This document shows, in pieces, positions 10,365-20,073 of a stretch of DNA of 20,849 bases. The stretch is from Candolleomyces eurysporus. Its lineage: Eukaryota; Basidiomycota; Agaricomycetes; Agaricales; Psathyrellaceae. Under the pieces are notes generated by a model. The model was not told the DNA's origin and made no database searches. It saw only the letters and a list, made by a program, of their open reading frames with translations. Each line of letters starts with the position of its first letter. The first letter of the stretch is position 1. A program made the position numbers and the translations under genes. Location: assembly GCA_027579435.1 (NCBI GenBank), contig JANBPK010001631.1:1-20849 (forward strand). Direction: 5' to 3'.

Positions 10365-10793
10365 AGCAAAGGCACTCAACCCACGAGCGTTTCTTCTGTG
10401 TTTTTCTGTACATTCCGAGCGAAAAATGGTATCCCATTATTGTCCTTTGCACGTTGCGGCGATCCGCGCTAAGCTTGTTGATCGACAACGTGAGAACCGG
10501 CACTGGCACCAGGATGCTTGTTGTTGCATTCAACGCGATTCAATGCCTAGCCTCAACTTTTGCTTTGTGATTCGCGAATGATAGCAACAAACAGATCGAA
10601 GGGGTCGGCTCAATTGAGAAGACACAATACTCACTCCGATGCTACAGTTCCATTGATGAAGGACTCCATGCGTCATGCCTGTTCCAACAAGGTTCTTTGA
10701 GCCGCCCCCGACGCGCTCTTCGACCTTGTTCGTCGTTGGGATGCTATCAATCGTCCACGGTCGCTCAACAGACATACCCGCCGCCTCGACACC
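10365..10793. other. intergenic between cyclin-like gene and NLR cluster
   Basis: No gene is supported. Open frames here (for example minus 10775-10530, 81 codons) lack family resemblance and intron signals. The stretch probably holds the 3' UTR of the cyclin-like gene and the 5' region of the first NLR. Confidence 0.4.
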
Positions 10794-11240
10794 ATGTCAA
10801 GAACACAACATTCGCGAACAGTCAGTGGACGCGTAACGGGTGATATCGACACTCCAGGAGCTTACTACGTCCTCCTTGTTATTCCTTGCCAGTCCCAGAC
10901 GTGGTTCCTGAAATCAGACGCCCGGCCTCGGCGCCTAGCGGGAACAAAAGCCTATTTGTGGAAGGAGTTCCCAGGGAAAGAGTCCCAGGAGATTCACAGC
11001 CAGGGCACAGCAGTTGCGCGGTTGAGGCCACCTGTCTTCCCCCATCATCTCTTCACTGTGACCGCCCACCTCTAACCCATCTTCTCATCATCTCAGAGAA
11101 CGGTTTAACGGCTGAGGCTGAAAGTGTCGTAATTATCGTACTACTGTTGACAACTAGTGTCCGGTGAGTACTGTACAGCTCGTGCTGTCCTCACCAAGCT
11201 TCTATGTTTTAATATCCGACTTCTCTTCATAGAGGCACAC
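10794..11240 (+). other. candidate 5' exons of the first NLR gene, frame unresolved
   Basis: An ATG in good context (cgacaccATG) at 10794 opens 93 codons in the same frame as the main NLR reading at 11241, but this frame hits a stop near 11073. A piece within it (SQEIH, about 10986-11000) matches SQETH in the second paralogue's upstream exon. The reading then reappears in another frame as LTAEAESVVIIVLLL (about 11105-11150), comparable to ALESLIIII of the paralogue. Compared with the paralogue, about 63 extra nt lie between the shared landmarks. They include an intron-like 3' end (ctctaaccc..catctcag, ending at 11097), so an extra intron is likely. A second intron would run from about 11154 or 11164 to 11232, just before the ATG at 11241. 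Either the splicing is not as I read it or the N-terminus of this copy is damaged. Confidence 0.35.
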
Positions 11241-13681
11241 ATGAACTTCCTCCAAGGATCCCATAATACGCATGTACAGAATCTAGTCGCCTACCTAGTC
11301 GAAGGAGGCCTCCACAACCACGGTTCTGTTAGCGCCGAGCAGAGTAAGTGATGGGCCCATCGATGCCAATCTCCACCCATCTCCTCCCAGAACTCACCTT
11401 TTTGCCGTTAGGTCTATGCAACATTCTTCAACCCATCACCGATGCGACCCATACTCGCGATCGAAAACGATCTCCTCCCGACTCTGCCTGCTTTCCGGGC
11501 ACGAGGCAACAGGTGGTCAAGAACGTTAACACCTGGGCGAGGAGCGATGTAACGACCGATTCAGAGCCTCATCTACGATGGATGCATGGATATGTCGGAA
11601 GTGGGAAATCCTCCATATCTCAGGAGGTCTGTGACACGTCTGATCGGGAGGACAGACCGGTCGTCAGCTTCTTCTTCTTCCGGAACGCAGGCGATAGGAG
11701 CAAGATTTGGAGGCTCGCCACGACTCTAGCAAGCCAAATGGCGGCGGTTATCCCCCAGACGGAGCCCTTCATACGCGAAGCCGTACAAGCCAACCGAGCA
11801 TTGCTGACGCCAAACGAAGGAGGTGTTTCTTTACGAACCCGGATGCAGCGCTTGGTCTATGCACCATTCAAATCTGTCGTTCAGAGGAAGGAAACGGTCA
11901 GGGCGTTGACACAAGGCCCGTTTCTCATCGTATTGGATGGGCTGGACGAGTGCGATAACAAAGATGAGGTCCAGGAGCTCGTCGACGGAATGCTGATGTT
12001 CTTCAGCGAGAACCCCCTCATACCCCTCCGCGTGTTCATCACGAGCCGGGTGGAAGAACATATTCAATCCCGCCTGAATGTTCCAGCGGTCATGTTGGAC
12101 AACCTCGTGGATCATTGCTCCGACGACGACATCACCACCTTTTTGGAGATCCTTTTCGAGGATGGATGTAGGAGGAACTCCGTCATCCGAGCATACGTTC
12201 AGAAGCACGGGGAGTGGCCTACCCAGAGTGACAAACGCAAGCTTGTCAAACATATTGGGGGATCATTCATTTTTGCCTCAGCCGTGTTCAAATTTATCAT
12301 GACGGCAATGAATGCTGAAGGCGACCCACCAACACCGATGGATCGGCTTCCGTTGGCCCTCAAGATGAATCCCGGTCTCGATGGGCTTTACACACAAACA
12401 TTAGCGCGCTCCATGCACCTTCCCCACTTCTCCAATGTCATATCAACCATAGCCCTGCTCGAGAAACCACTCCCGATATCAGGAATCGCATGGCTTCTTG
12501 GAATCGAGACCTACGAGGTTGTCAATGTGCTCATGAACTTGCAAGCAATCATTCAGGTTCCAGGGACAGATGATACACCCGTCTCACTTTGCCACACCTC
12601 CCTTCGAGACTTCCTGACTACCGAAAATCGATCCCGCGATTTCCTTGCACACCCGTCCCATCATGTCCAGCTCTTCCTTCGTTGCCTTGAGGGTCAACTC
12701 AAGGTTGTAAAGGAGGATCCGGGCTTCGTTCGATCCAGGAAACAGGTTCCCGCCGTTGAGCTCTACGTTTTTAGCTATTACACCGCGCATTTGCACCTTG
12801 GCGAACACTACTTCAAGTTAAAGGAGTCCGATTCTGCCATTCACATATGTCGTGAGGCACTTGCACTCCAACCTGATGACCCCCATTTGATTGCAGCTCT
12901 GGCCGGTGCCGTTCTGAACCGTGCCAACCAGACCGAGTCTTTCGCGGACTTGGAGGAAGTTATCCCCCTTTATCGTGAAGCACTGGAACTTGGATCATCC
13001 TCTCATCCAAATTCATTCGAAGATCTGCTCTTGGATCGTTATCGGCTCACAAGATCCATGGATGACNTTGAGGANGNCATTTCCGTGNANCGTGAAGCAC
13101 TCGAANTTCNACCATTNCCTNNTCNNNANCGCTCGCACTCACTNAACAATCTCGGCAATGCACTCCTGGATCGTCATCGGTGCACAGGAACCGTGGCTGA
13201 CCTTGAGGAGGCCATTTCCTTGCTTCGTGAGGCACTCGAATTTCGGCCACCCGATCATTCATACCACTTAGACCCACTCTACAATCTTGGCAATGCACTC
13301 TTGGATCGTCATCAGCGCACAGGCATCACAGATGACCTCGAGGAGGCAATTTCCTTGTTTCGCAGAGCACTTGAGCTTCGACCACCTCCTCATCCACGCC
13401 GCCTATTTTTACTCATCAGCCTTGTCACATCCCTCTCAGACATGTACAAGGAATCACATACACTCTCCCACCTCCAAGAAGCGATAGCTCACTGCGAGGA
13501 ACTCCTGGAGTCTTACTATACTGTTGGACATAACGATCGAGCTGAATGGCTCGTTGAATTAGGCTCTCTCCTCCAGCTGCACTTCAACGCTACGGGACAG
13601 GCAGAAGATCTCTCCAAGATCGCGACGTTGAGAGGAGAAGCAAATCGACTGTCGGCCTCATCTACGGCGTCTACGGCGTAG
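11241..13681 (+). CDS. NACHT-TPR NLR-like protein, copy 1
   Basis: A STAND NTPase of the fungal NLR-like class, probably cytosolic. Such proteins are thought to act in non-self recognition and programmed cell death. Exons 11241-11343 and 11412-13681, with intron 11344-11411 (gtaagt..gttag), give about 790 aa. The N-terminus (MNFLQGSHNTHVQNL) is a short Asn/His/Gly-rich motif also present in copy 2. The NACHT part follows: pre-P-loop DSACFPGTR, Walker A GYVGSGKSS (about 94-102), SFFFFR, Walker B FLIVLDGLDECD (about 205-216), then VFITSR and the winged-helix-like LCHTSLRDFL. The C-terminal third is TPR-like: four or more units with REALEL.P..HP..S..LNNLGNALLDR. Upstream exons (10794-11240) may add more N-terminus. 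A cluster of n's at 13067-13144 blurs one TPR unit without breaking the frame. The two genes lie about 1.2 kb apart in the same direction. Confidence 0.88.
12947..13435 (+). repeat. tandem 135-bp TPR-coding repeats in NLR copy 1
   Basis: Units begin at the Asp codon of DLEEAIS-type motifs at 12947, 13064, 13199 and 13334. The last intervals are 135 nt (45 codons) and the first is 117 nt, missing about six codons. The units at 13064-13334 share long nearly identical stretches at DNA level (for example cactcctggatcgtcatcgg and cactcttggatcgtcatcag), so they arose or were homogenised recently. The unit with the n cluster is the one whose sequence is mixed. Confidence 0.8.
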
Positions 13682-14606
13682 TTGAACCAACATGGGCTGG
13701 TCGCAGGGAGGCCATACTGTCGTGGGTTGCTCGTACATAGTTGTGTTTTTTAGTAAAAATTGGTTAACGCCAGCGACGTTTCTCTGTCTTTGGAGTCATC
13801 CACTTGTAATGGTAATATCCTCTCATTACGATCCCGGGATCACACTATCTATATCGTTTTAGCTACCTTTGCATGCCTTGGGGACATAGACTATTTATTG
13901 TAATAGGACAACACCGGCAATCCCGACTTGACTGTAAAGTAACACACTGATCTTCGCTCAGCGGTCTATTGCTAACCATGAAGAGACTCCTGCCATCCCA
14001 AATTCCTCCGCTCTCGACTGTGCTCTACGCGAGACCCATAGGGCACCAGAGAACTCTTGACTAAAGAGACATCTGAAAGCCCGCTCAAGAGTCGACAAAC
14101 CTTCCGTCCCAGGCCTCTCGACCTCTCGAGTCAAACCTTGAATGAAAAAAAACCGACAAAAGAACAGGTGGGAGGCCATAGAAATTAGGTCGTATACACA
14201 AAAAGTACGCACTCGAATGTTCAGCAGATAGCACAGACCCGAGGCGGACGGATGTGGCCTCCGACTGACGTGCTACAATAAATACATCATCTCAGTGATA
14301 CGAGCGTAAAGGACTCAATTATTGGAAGTAAATCGCGTTGTGGATTTTGAGCATTAGGTACGTAGGAAGCCAACATGAGGAATGCATGGGGGTATGAGGC
14401 ATACCCATACGGTGTTTTCTGTGTAAAAAGCAAAAAAGAGGCAAGTAAAAATACAGTGGGCGAATGTTTGATCAAACAGGCAGAGGCTACAGAAATAAAT
14501 TGCATGAGTTGGCATGGGTATGAGTTCATGGTATATGAATCAGAAAATCTAATCCTTGAGCTCTGAGGCCTGTGAAGAAGCGATTTGGGTGCCAGACGAG
14601 AGATAG
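13682..14606. other. intergenic between the two NLR copies
   Basis: No gene is supported. The first 250 nt are T-rich and fit the 3' UTR of copy 1. The part from 14140 to 14560 is AT-rich and contains small palindromes (gtatgaggcatacccatac near 14391). Two minus-strand open frames (14212-13958 and 14529-14287) show no family resemblance, and I regard them as chance. I see no transposon ends or target-site duplications around either NLR copy. Confidence 0.45.
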
Positions 14607-14792
14607 ACTTGTCTATTGTCCTCAGTTCCGTCGGAGACGGAGAGACGGAGACAATGGGCGACGGTATCCCAGGAGACTCACGACAGGACCCAGTCTTCCC
14701 TCTTAGCTTTGATTGCCCACCTAATTACCCTCTGCCCGGCCCTCGAATCTCTAATCATTATAATCCCAACGTTTCAGAGAGCGGAAACGCAG
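14607..14792 (+). other. upstream exon of NLR copy 2 with hydrophobic segment
   Basis: This frame is open from 14607 to the donor at 14793 (gtgagc) and joins in phase 0, across a 61-nt intron ending tatag at 14853, to the exon holding ATG 14860. It reads SQETHDRTQSSLLALIAHL, then ITLCPALESLIIIIPTFQRA. The second half is strongly hydrophobic and could form a membrane or amphipathic helix. There is no in-frame ATG, so at least one more exon must lie upstream if it is coding (a possible acceptor is ctcag at 14625). Resemblance to the region upstream of copy 1 supports it being real. Confidence 0.45.
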
Positions 14793-14859
14793 GTGAGCAG
14801 CATCAAACTGTACAAGTCGCGCTGTCCTCAGTATTTGACCATCATTCATATAGTCACAC

Positions 14860-17058
14860 ATGAACCTCTTCCAGGGATCCCGAAACACGCATATACAGAA
14901 CCTATTTGCTTACCAAGTCGAAGGAGACTTTCACCAACACAGTTTGACTGTCAGCGCCGAGCAGAGGAGTAAGTGTTCGACTTATGGATATCAGCGTTCA
15001 CCTACTTCGGAACACTCACCCCTTCGCCGTTAGGTTTATCCGACATCCTCCAGCCCATCACCGATGCATCTCATACTCGAGATCGAAAGCGATCACCTCC
15101 CGACTCCGCTTGCTTTCCTGGAACCAGGTTACAAGTGGTCAGGAACATTAACACCTGGGCGAGGAGCGAAATCACAACTGATCCGGAGCCTCATATACGA
15201 TGGATGCATGGATACGTCGGATGTGGAAAATCCTCCATATCTCAAGAAGTCTCTGACACGTCCGACCGAGAAGATAGGCCGGTCGCGAGCTTCTTCTTCT
15301 TCCGAGGTGCGGGAGACAGGAGCAGGATCTGGAGGCTCGCAACGACTCTGGCAAGCCAAATGGCAGCGGTTATTCCCGAGACAGAACCCTTCATACGTGC
15401 AGCTGTACAAGCCAACCCAGCATTGGTGATACCGGACGAANGGGGGCGTTTCTCTACGGGCCCGCATGCAGCGCTTGGTCTATGCACCATTCAAGGCTGT
15501 CGCTCAGGGGGAGAAAAGGGTAGCAGCGTTGACACGAGGCCCGTTTCTCATGGTGCTGGATGGGTTGGACGAGTGCGATAACAAAGACGAAGTCCAGGAG
15601 CTCATCGACGGAATGCTCGCGTTCTTCGACGACAACCCCCTTATTCCCCTCCGTGTTTTCATCACGAGCCGGGTGGAAGAACACATCCGATCCCACCTGA
15701 ATGTCCCAGGAGTCAGGTTGGACAACCTTGTGGATCATTGCTCCGACGACGACATCGCCACCTTTTTACAGATCCTTTTCGACGCTGGATGTAGGCGGAA
15801 CTTGGTCGTCCAAGCATACGTTCAGCAGCACGGAGAGTGGCCCACCCAGAGTGACAAACGCAAGCTCGTCGAACATATCGGAGGATCGTTCATATTCGCA
15901 TCAGCAGTCTTCAAATTCATCATGGGAGTAAACACCGAGAGAATCCACCCGACGACACCGATGGATCGCCTTCCCTTGGCCCTCAAGATGAACCCAGGCC
16001 TTGATGGACTTTATGCCCACACTCTGTCTCGATCCAAGCACCTCCCCTACTTCTCCGATATCATATCAACGATTGTCCTGCTAGGAGCACCTCTTCCAAC
16101 GTCAGGAATCGCAGAGCTCCTCGGAATCCACACATACGAGGTTGTCAACGTCCTTGTGAACTTGCAAGCCATTATTCAGGTTCCAGGAACAGACGACATA
16201 CCGGTCACACTTTGCCATACCTCCCTTCGCGACTTCCTAACGACCCAAGATCGATCAGGCGGATTCTTCGCGCATCCGTCCCATCACGTCCGCCTCTTCG
16301 TTCGCTGCATTGAGTATGAACTCAAGCTTCTTCGACAAAATCCAGGCTTGATCATTGGCTCTCGCGAGCAGATGCCTGCTACCGCGTATTACGCCCTTAG
16401 ATATCAATTCACACATTTGGCCCGCGGGCGGGGCTGCTTCAAGCTGACGGAGTACGACTCCGCCATTCAGCTGTGTCGTGAGGCACTTGCACTCCAACCC
16501 AGTAACCCCGAGCTGATCGCAGTACTCGCCGATACCATTCGTCACCGTGCCAGCCAGACCAGATCTCTCACGGACTTGAACGAAGCCGTTTCCCTTGCTC
16601 GTCGAGCACTCGAATTTCGACCGTCCCCTCACCCAGATCGTTCCATGTCACTCAACAACCTTGCCAGTGCTCTTCAATGCCTCTATGAGTGCAATGGTGG
16701 CATTGGGACATTGACTGAGGCAATTTCACTGCATCGTGAAGCACTTGGACTCTGCCCTGCACCTCACCCACTCCGCTCCATATCACTCAACAACCTTGCC
16801 TATGCACTTCTATCCCAATTTGAGCAAAATGGAAGTGTGGATGGTGTGGATGTCCTCAATGAAGCAATATCACATTGTCGTGAACAACTGGTTCTCTGTC
16901 CCCCCGGGCACAGATACCGGCAGGGTGCGGTCCAGCTATTTGTGGGGGCTCTTGAAAAGCGATATGAGGTGACTAAAGATGACAAAGATCGGGAAGAAAT
17001 CAAGGATTTCAAGGCAGAATTAGCCTTTTTCTGCCAGCAGCAAAAGGCTGAGNAATAG
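14860..17058 (+). CDS. NACHT-TPR NLR-like protein, copy 2 (one n-induced frameshift)
   Basis: Tandem paralogue of the gene at 11241-13681 with the same layout. Exons 14860-14968 and 15034-17058 flank intron 14969-15033. The N-terminal motif MNLFQGSRNTHIQNL is followed by DSACFPGTR, Walker A GYVGCGKSS (Cys replaces Ser of copy 1), SFFFFR, Walker B FLMVLDGLDECD, VFITSR, LCHTSLRDFL and about four TPR-like units. The frame breaks at the 'n' at 15441. Leaving it out gives gac gaa ggg ggc gtt tct, matching copy 1 (gaa gga ggt gtt tct), and a total of 2133 nt, or 710 aa. I therefore read it as one intact gene with a sequence error. A second n at 17053 sits just before the stop; if also spurious, the protein would run on to TAA at 17129-17131. 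The start may lie further upstream (see 14607-14792). Confidence 0.85.
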
Positions 17059-17459
17059 GGATTTGCTTTTTCAGTACATATATACAGGGTATGCCATTCT
17101 CTCAACAGCTACTCCGAATTTGCTTTGCTAATACGGCGCTGGGATTCAGGGATAAGGCTTCTAATTATTTATGTTCGAATGTTCCTGCTTGTTACGAATA
17201 TAACCAATGTCATGATTCAGAGCCAAACAGTTTGTAGTATATACTCAGAGGATGTTGACGACGATCGTAGGATAATATATGTCATTCCGCCGTTGCGCAG
17301 TGAGGGCTCTGCTAGGGTCTGCCCCCTTGTTGATTGTAATTGCGTCATATCTCTAGCGCTAGCTCGGAGTCGGCAAGGCTTTTGAAACCAGCTTTATATC
17401 ACTCGAAATGCCTACGCTGCGTAGTAGGTGCTCCCCCATCTCGTAGGCGAGCTGCGTCG
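17059..17459. other. intergenic after NLR copy 2
   Basis: An AT-rich stretch (to about 17330) without a supportable gene, most likely the 3' UTR and flank of the NLR. The last 100 nt lead into the WD40 relic and may contain further decayed repeat sequence that I cannot align by eye. Confidence 0.4.
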
Positions 17460-17860
17460 TTCTCGGTGCACATTCAGTGCTCTCACTGTTTGCGGCTGCC
17501 CACTCGGAAGTGTCCAAGAGGCTGGAGGTGACTGACGGGCAGCGCATTATCTCTGGCTCGGATGATGGGACTGTTTGGCTTTGGGACGTGCAGATGGGCA
17601 CTGTGTAGGCAACAATGAAAGGACACTTGGACTCCGTGCTGGGTGTTGCCTTCTTCCCTGACGGAGCAGGGCATCCTAACTGTTCCATCCGCCAATGCAG
17701 AGACGCTTTGGGATGCGCCGACTGGGGTTTCGTTGGTGAGCTGGAAGGACATCGACACACAGCTTTGGCGGAACGTTGTTATATCACCTGACGGACGGTG
17801 AATTGTCGCTGGCTCAAGGGATGCAACACTTCGCATTTGGGATGGGCGGGTTGGACCGTG
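17460..17860 (+). pseudogene. decayed WD40 repeat array
   Basis: Three WD40-like units remain in shifting frames. Unit A (about 17470-17605) reads DGQRIISGSDDGTVWLWDVQMG and then hits TAG at 17606. Unit B (about 17617-17735) begins KGHLDSVLGVAFFPDG and continues in another frame as LTVPSANAETLWDAPTG. Unit C (about 17743-17855) begins LEGHRHTAL, shifts frame, and continues VVISPDGR, a TGA, then IVAGSRDATLRIWD. The GH..V..V.F.PDG....SGS.D.T.WD pattern is diagnostic. With several stops and frameshifts and no intact ORF, this is a relic, probably of a NACHT-WD40 protein because it directly follows a NACHT-TPR gene. Confidence 0.75.
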
Positions 17861-18082
17861 TCGGTAATTGTAGCAGGATAATCGCATTCCGTGACGAGAC
17901 GCATGGTGTTCTCTCTTCAGGGATGGGATTGACAAAGACTAACTGGGAGAGGGTGCAAATTTACTTGACTCAGGATATTCCAAATCCCAATAGCGCTCGT
18001 ATCTGTAGAAATTATGATACGTATCGATTATGAGCAAATCAAAATAACATGTACGACACCCATCCCAATCTATCGATTGAAT

Positions 18083-19644
18083 CTAAGAAGATCCTTCAGA
18101 TCCTGGCACCGACTGTGCCATCCGCCTCAAACTCGAAAGCGCGTCCTTCACCCTCGGCGCCCCCTTCTTCCCAGTCCTCACCGCATGCGATTGCCCATTC
18201 GGAGTTGTCCAAAAGCTGCCCTGCGCAAACATCCTGGGCCTCATATTGATAGGCATAGGATCATCCCTCGACGACACATACTTCTTCGTACCCGGACGCT
18301 CAGGGTTGCCCGGGTGCCTCTCGTGATGCGGCGGGCTCAACACGACCTTCTCGCGCACCGTGACACCGTTGAGACCTTGCCCGTGGCGACCGACAACTCG
18401 AGGTGGCTGCTCGACGACGTACTCGCTCACCCGGACCCCTACGACGCTCTGGTCAACCTCGGCGCCTGTAGGACCGGAGGTGCGCGTGAAGAGCGGTTCC
18501 TTGTGCGAAGGAACCCTCTCGAGGTGTGCGACGACACCACCGAAGCTGACGTTGAAGCCGACGTCTGTGGTGCTCGACATCCGGGCCGACTCTTTGGCAC
18601 CGAGTACAAAGGCGGATTGGGGTGTGGTGGTGAAGTAGGTGTCGAGGAGGGAGGGGTGGGCGTACATCAGTCCGCCGTTCCGGTGTGGTTGGGGCTTGAT
18701 CTTGGGGCTGACGAATTCTTTAGGGAGGGCTTCTTCTGTCTCGAAATCGGGTGCGGCAAGCTCTGTGTCGCCGTCGCGTTCAGCGTACTCCCCTTCGAAG
18801 TACTCGTTGAGGAAGGCACGGTGGTCGCTCGAGACGACGTTGGCGATGGCGAGCTGGAAGTCGTCCATGTCCGGGTTGAGCAAGGTGCCGTTGAGCTGGC
18901 CGGCCTTGGCTTTTAGTTGGNAGCTGGGCACGGATTTTTTCGTAGAAGATGGGTCGGAGAGTGCGNCAGCTTTTCGATGTAGGATTCGAATTCGCTGGGG
19001 CTCATCGCGAGGATGTTGGGTTGGCGGAAGTTCCAGGGTTCGCTCCTGGCTAGAGGGGCCAAGGAGGCTTTCGTAGCGTGCTGGGCTGCGGCACCGTAGT
19101 GACCAGGTCCGCGTTTGCCTAGGCTGGAAATGTCCTCGTACACTTCTTCCTCTTCCGCTGCTTTCTCTTCTGCGGCGGGTGGCTGCTCGTAGGCGGCGTA
19201 TCGGTACTCCCTGTCCTTGGCAGAGTCGAATTCGGAGTCCGTGAGCCAGAGGCTGCTTGCTACGGGTCCCAAGTTTTTGTTCCACAGCATGGATTTCTGT
19301 TCCACGGATGTCGGTGCTCGCGGGTCATTGCTGGCGATTTGGGGGGTGAGGTTGAGCTCCTCGAAGCGTTTGATGAACCGGACTTGGTCCTCGGCGTTGT
19401 TCCATTCGATATACTGCGCGTGTTCCTCGTAGGACTTGAGGGTAATGAACGCGTTCCGTCGACGCTGGGAGATGGGTCGCTTGAGACCCCAGTTTCCGCG
19501 GTGGGCGAAGGCGGGGGGTGCGCTGTAGGTTTGCTTGATCTCTGGGTCGAAGGAGGCGAAGCGTGAGCGTCTGAGGAGCTCCGCAAAGGGTGAGGCTGCA
19601 GGCAGGACGCCTGTTGGACCTTTCCTGGCTACCACCGCTGCCAT
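18083..19644 (-). CDS. MRP51: mitochondrial ribosomal small-subunit protein, Mrp51-like
   Basis: Predicted component of the mitochondrial ribosome small subunit, related to yeast Mrp51 (bS1m), which helps initiate translation of mitochondrial mRNAs. A single exon; ATG at 19644-19642, stop TAG at 18085-18083. The N-terminus (MAAVVARK..SPFAELLRRS) is basic and could serve for mitochondrial import. The core HRGNWGLKRPISQRRRNAF, followed by AQYIEWNNAEDQVRF, is the family hallmark. Two n's, at 18966 and 18921, throw the frame. Leaving both out gives the continuous reading YIEKLRTLRPIFYEK and then RAQLQLKAKAGQLNG, and 1560 nt, or 519 aa. The C-terminal part (SFWTTPNGQSHAVRTGKKG) is in frame to the stop. 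The gene is transcribed towards the WD40 relic and shares its upstream region with a possible rightward transcript. Confidence 0.85.
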
Positions 19645-19833
19645 AGTTTACGACTTCGCTGGCTGCCCGGAATGAATTCAGATTTTTCCTGGAAGCGGAG
19701 TTTCAACGCGGACCGGGCTCAGCCGAGAATCCTATATAGCCCGCCGACGCGCCTATCTTTTTTTTCTTCTCATACAACCGGCGTTCCAATTACTGTCCTG
19801 TCCTGCGCCTAGTTCTGGGCATCTTTCACTAGG
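19645..19833. promoter_or_regulatory. MRP51 promoter region, possibly bidirectional
   Basis: The palindromic TATA-like ctatatag at 19732-19739 lies about 88 nt from the MRP51 ATG. It is also placed to serve rightward transcription, where a pyrimidine tract (tattttttttttcttctc-like, about 19756-19775) follows at a typical distance. Bidirectional use is inferred from this symmetry. Confidence 0.4.
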
Positions 19834-20073
19834 ATGGACAGTCCAGACAAATGTCGAAGAAAGACGGGATGCTCAAAAACAATCTTTGCTGATGCTTCTC
19901 CCTCTGGTAGAGGGGCTAGGACGCAGGATCACCTGGAGCTGTTCTACATTCATTGTTTCGCGTTGCGATCACGCCGCATCTTCTGCAGCAACGCCTCCTG
20001 TATAGTCTCTCGCCAATATGATATGATTTTACGACGACTGCAGCGCGAGATTGGTTGGAGTTCGAGCGGATAA
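19834..20073 (+). CDS. possible small protein or first exon of a rightward gene, unrecognised
   Basis: ATG at 19834 opens 79 codons ending at TGA 20071-20073. The product is Cys- and Arg-rich with no recognised motif. Its support is only positional: it sits behind a TATA-like element and pyrimidine tract divergent from MRP51. A nearby ATG at 19853 in another frame closes after 13 codons. A donor-like gtgagt at 20077 and an acceptor-like aaaag near 20139 may mean the true product is spliced. The codon pattern is not persuasive, so this may be a non-coding leader. Confidence 0.2.
   Translation: MDSPDKCRRKTGCSKTIFADASPSGRGARTQDHLELFYIHCFALRSRRIFCSNASCIVSRQYDMILRRLQREIGWSSSG

Noticed and set aside
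13958..14529. Two minus-strand open frames of 80-84 codons between the NLR copies
   Set aside because: They lie in AT-rich intergenic DNA, contain no motif and have no plausible promoter. Their hydrophobic look follows from base composition.
15434..15470. NLR copy 2 as a true frameshifted pseudogene
   Set aside because: The only break is at the ambiguous base 15441. Dropping it restores a frame matching copy 1 codon for codon on both sides, and the rest of the gene has no stops.
10794..17058. Transposon or retroelement carrying the NLR copies
   Set aside because: I found no terminal repeats, target-site duplications, reverse transcriptase, integrase or transposase motifs in or around the duplicated block. 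Shared introns rule out simple retroposition.
18014..18916. 300-codon open frame on the plus strand opposite MRP51
   Set aside because: It is antisense to the C-terminal half of MRP51. The minus-strand reading carries family motifs and a sensible protein composition, while the plus frame is Arg/Val/Gly-rich with no motif. It is a mirror of the GC-rich coding strand.
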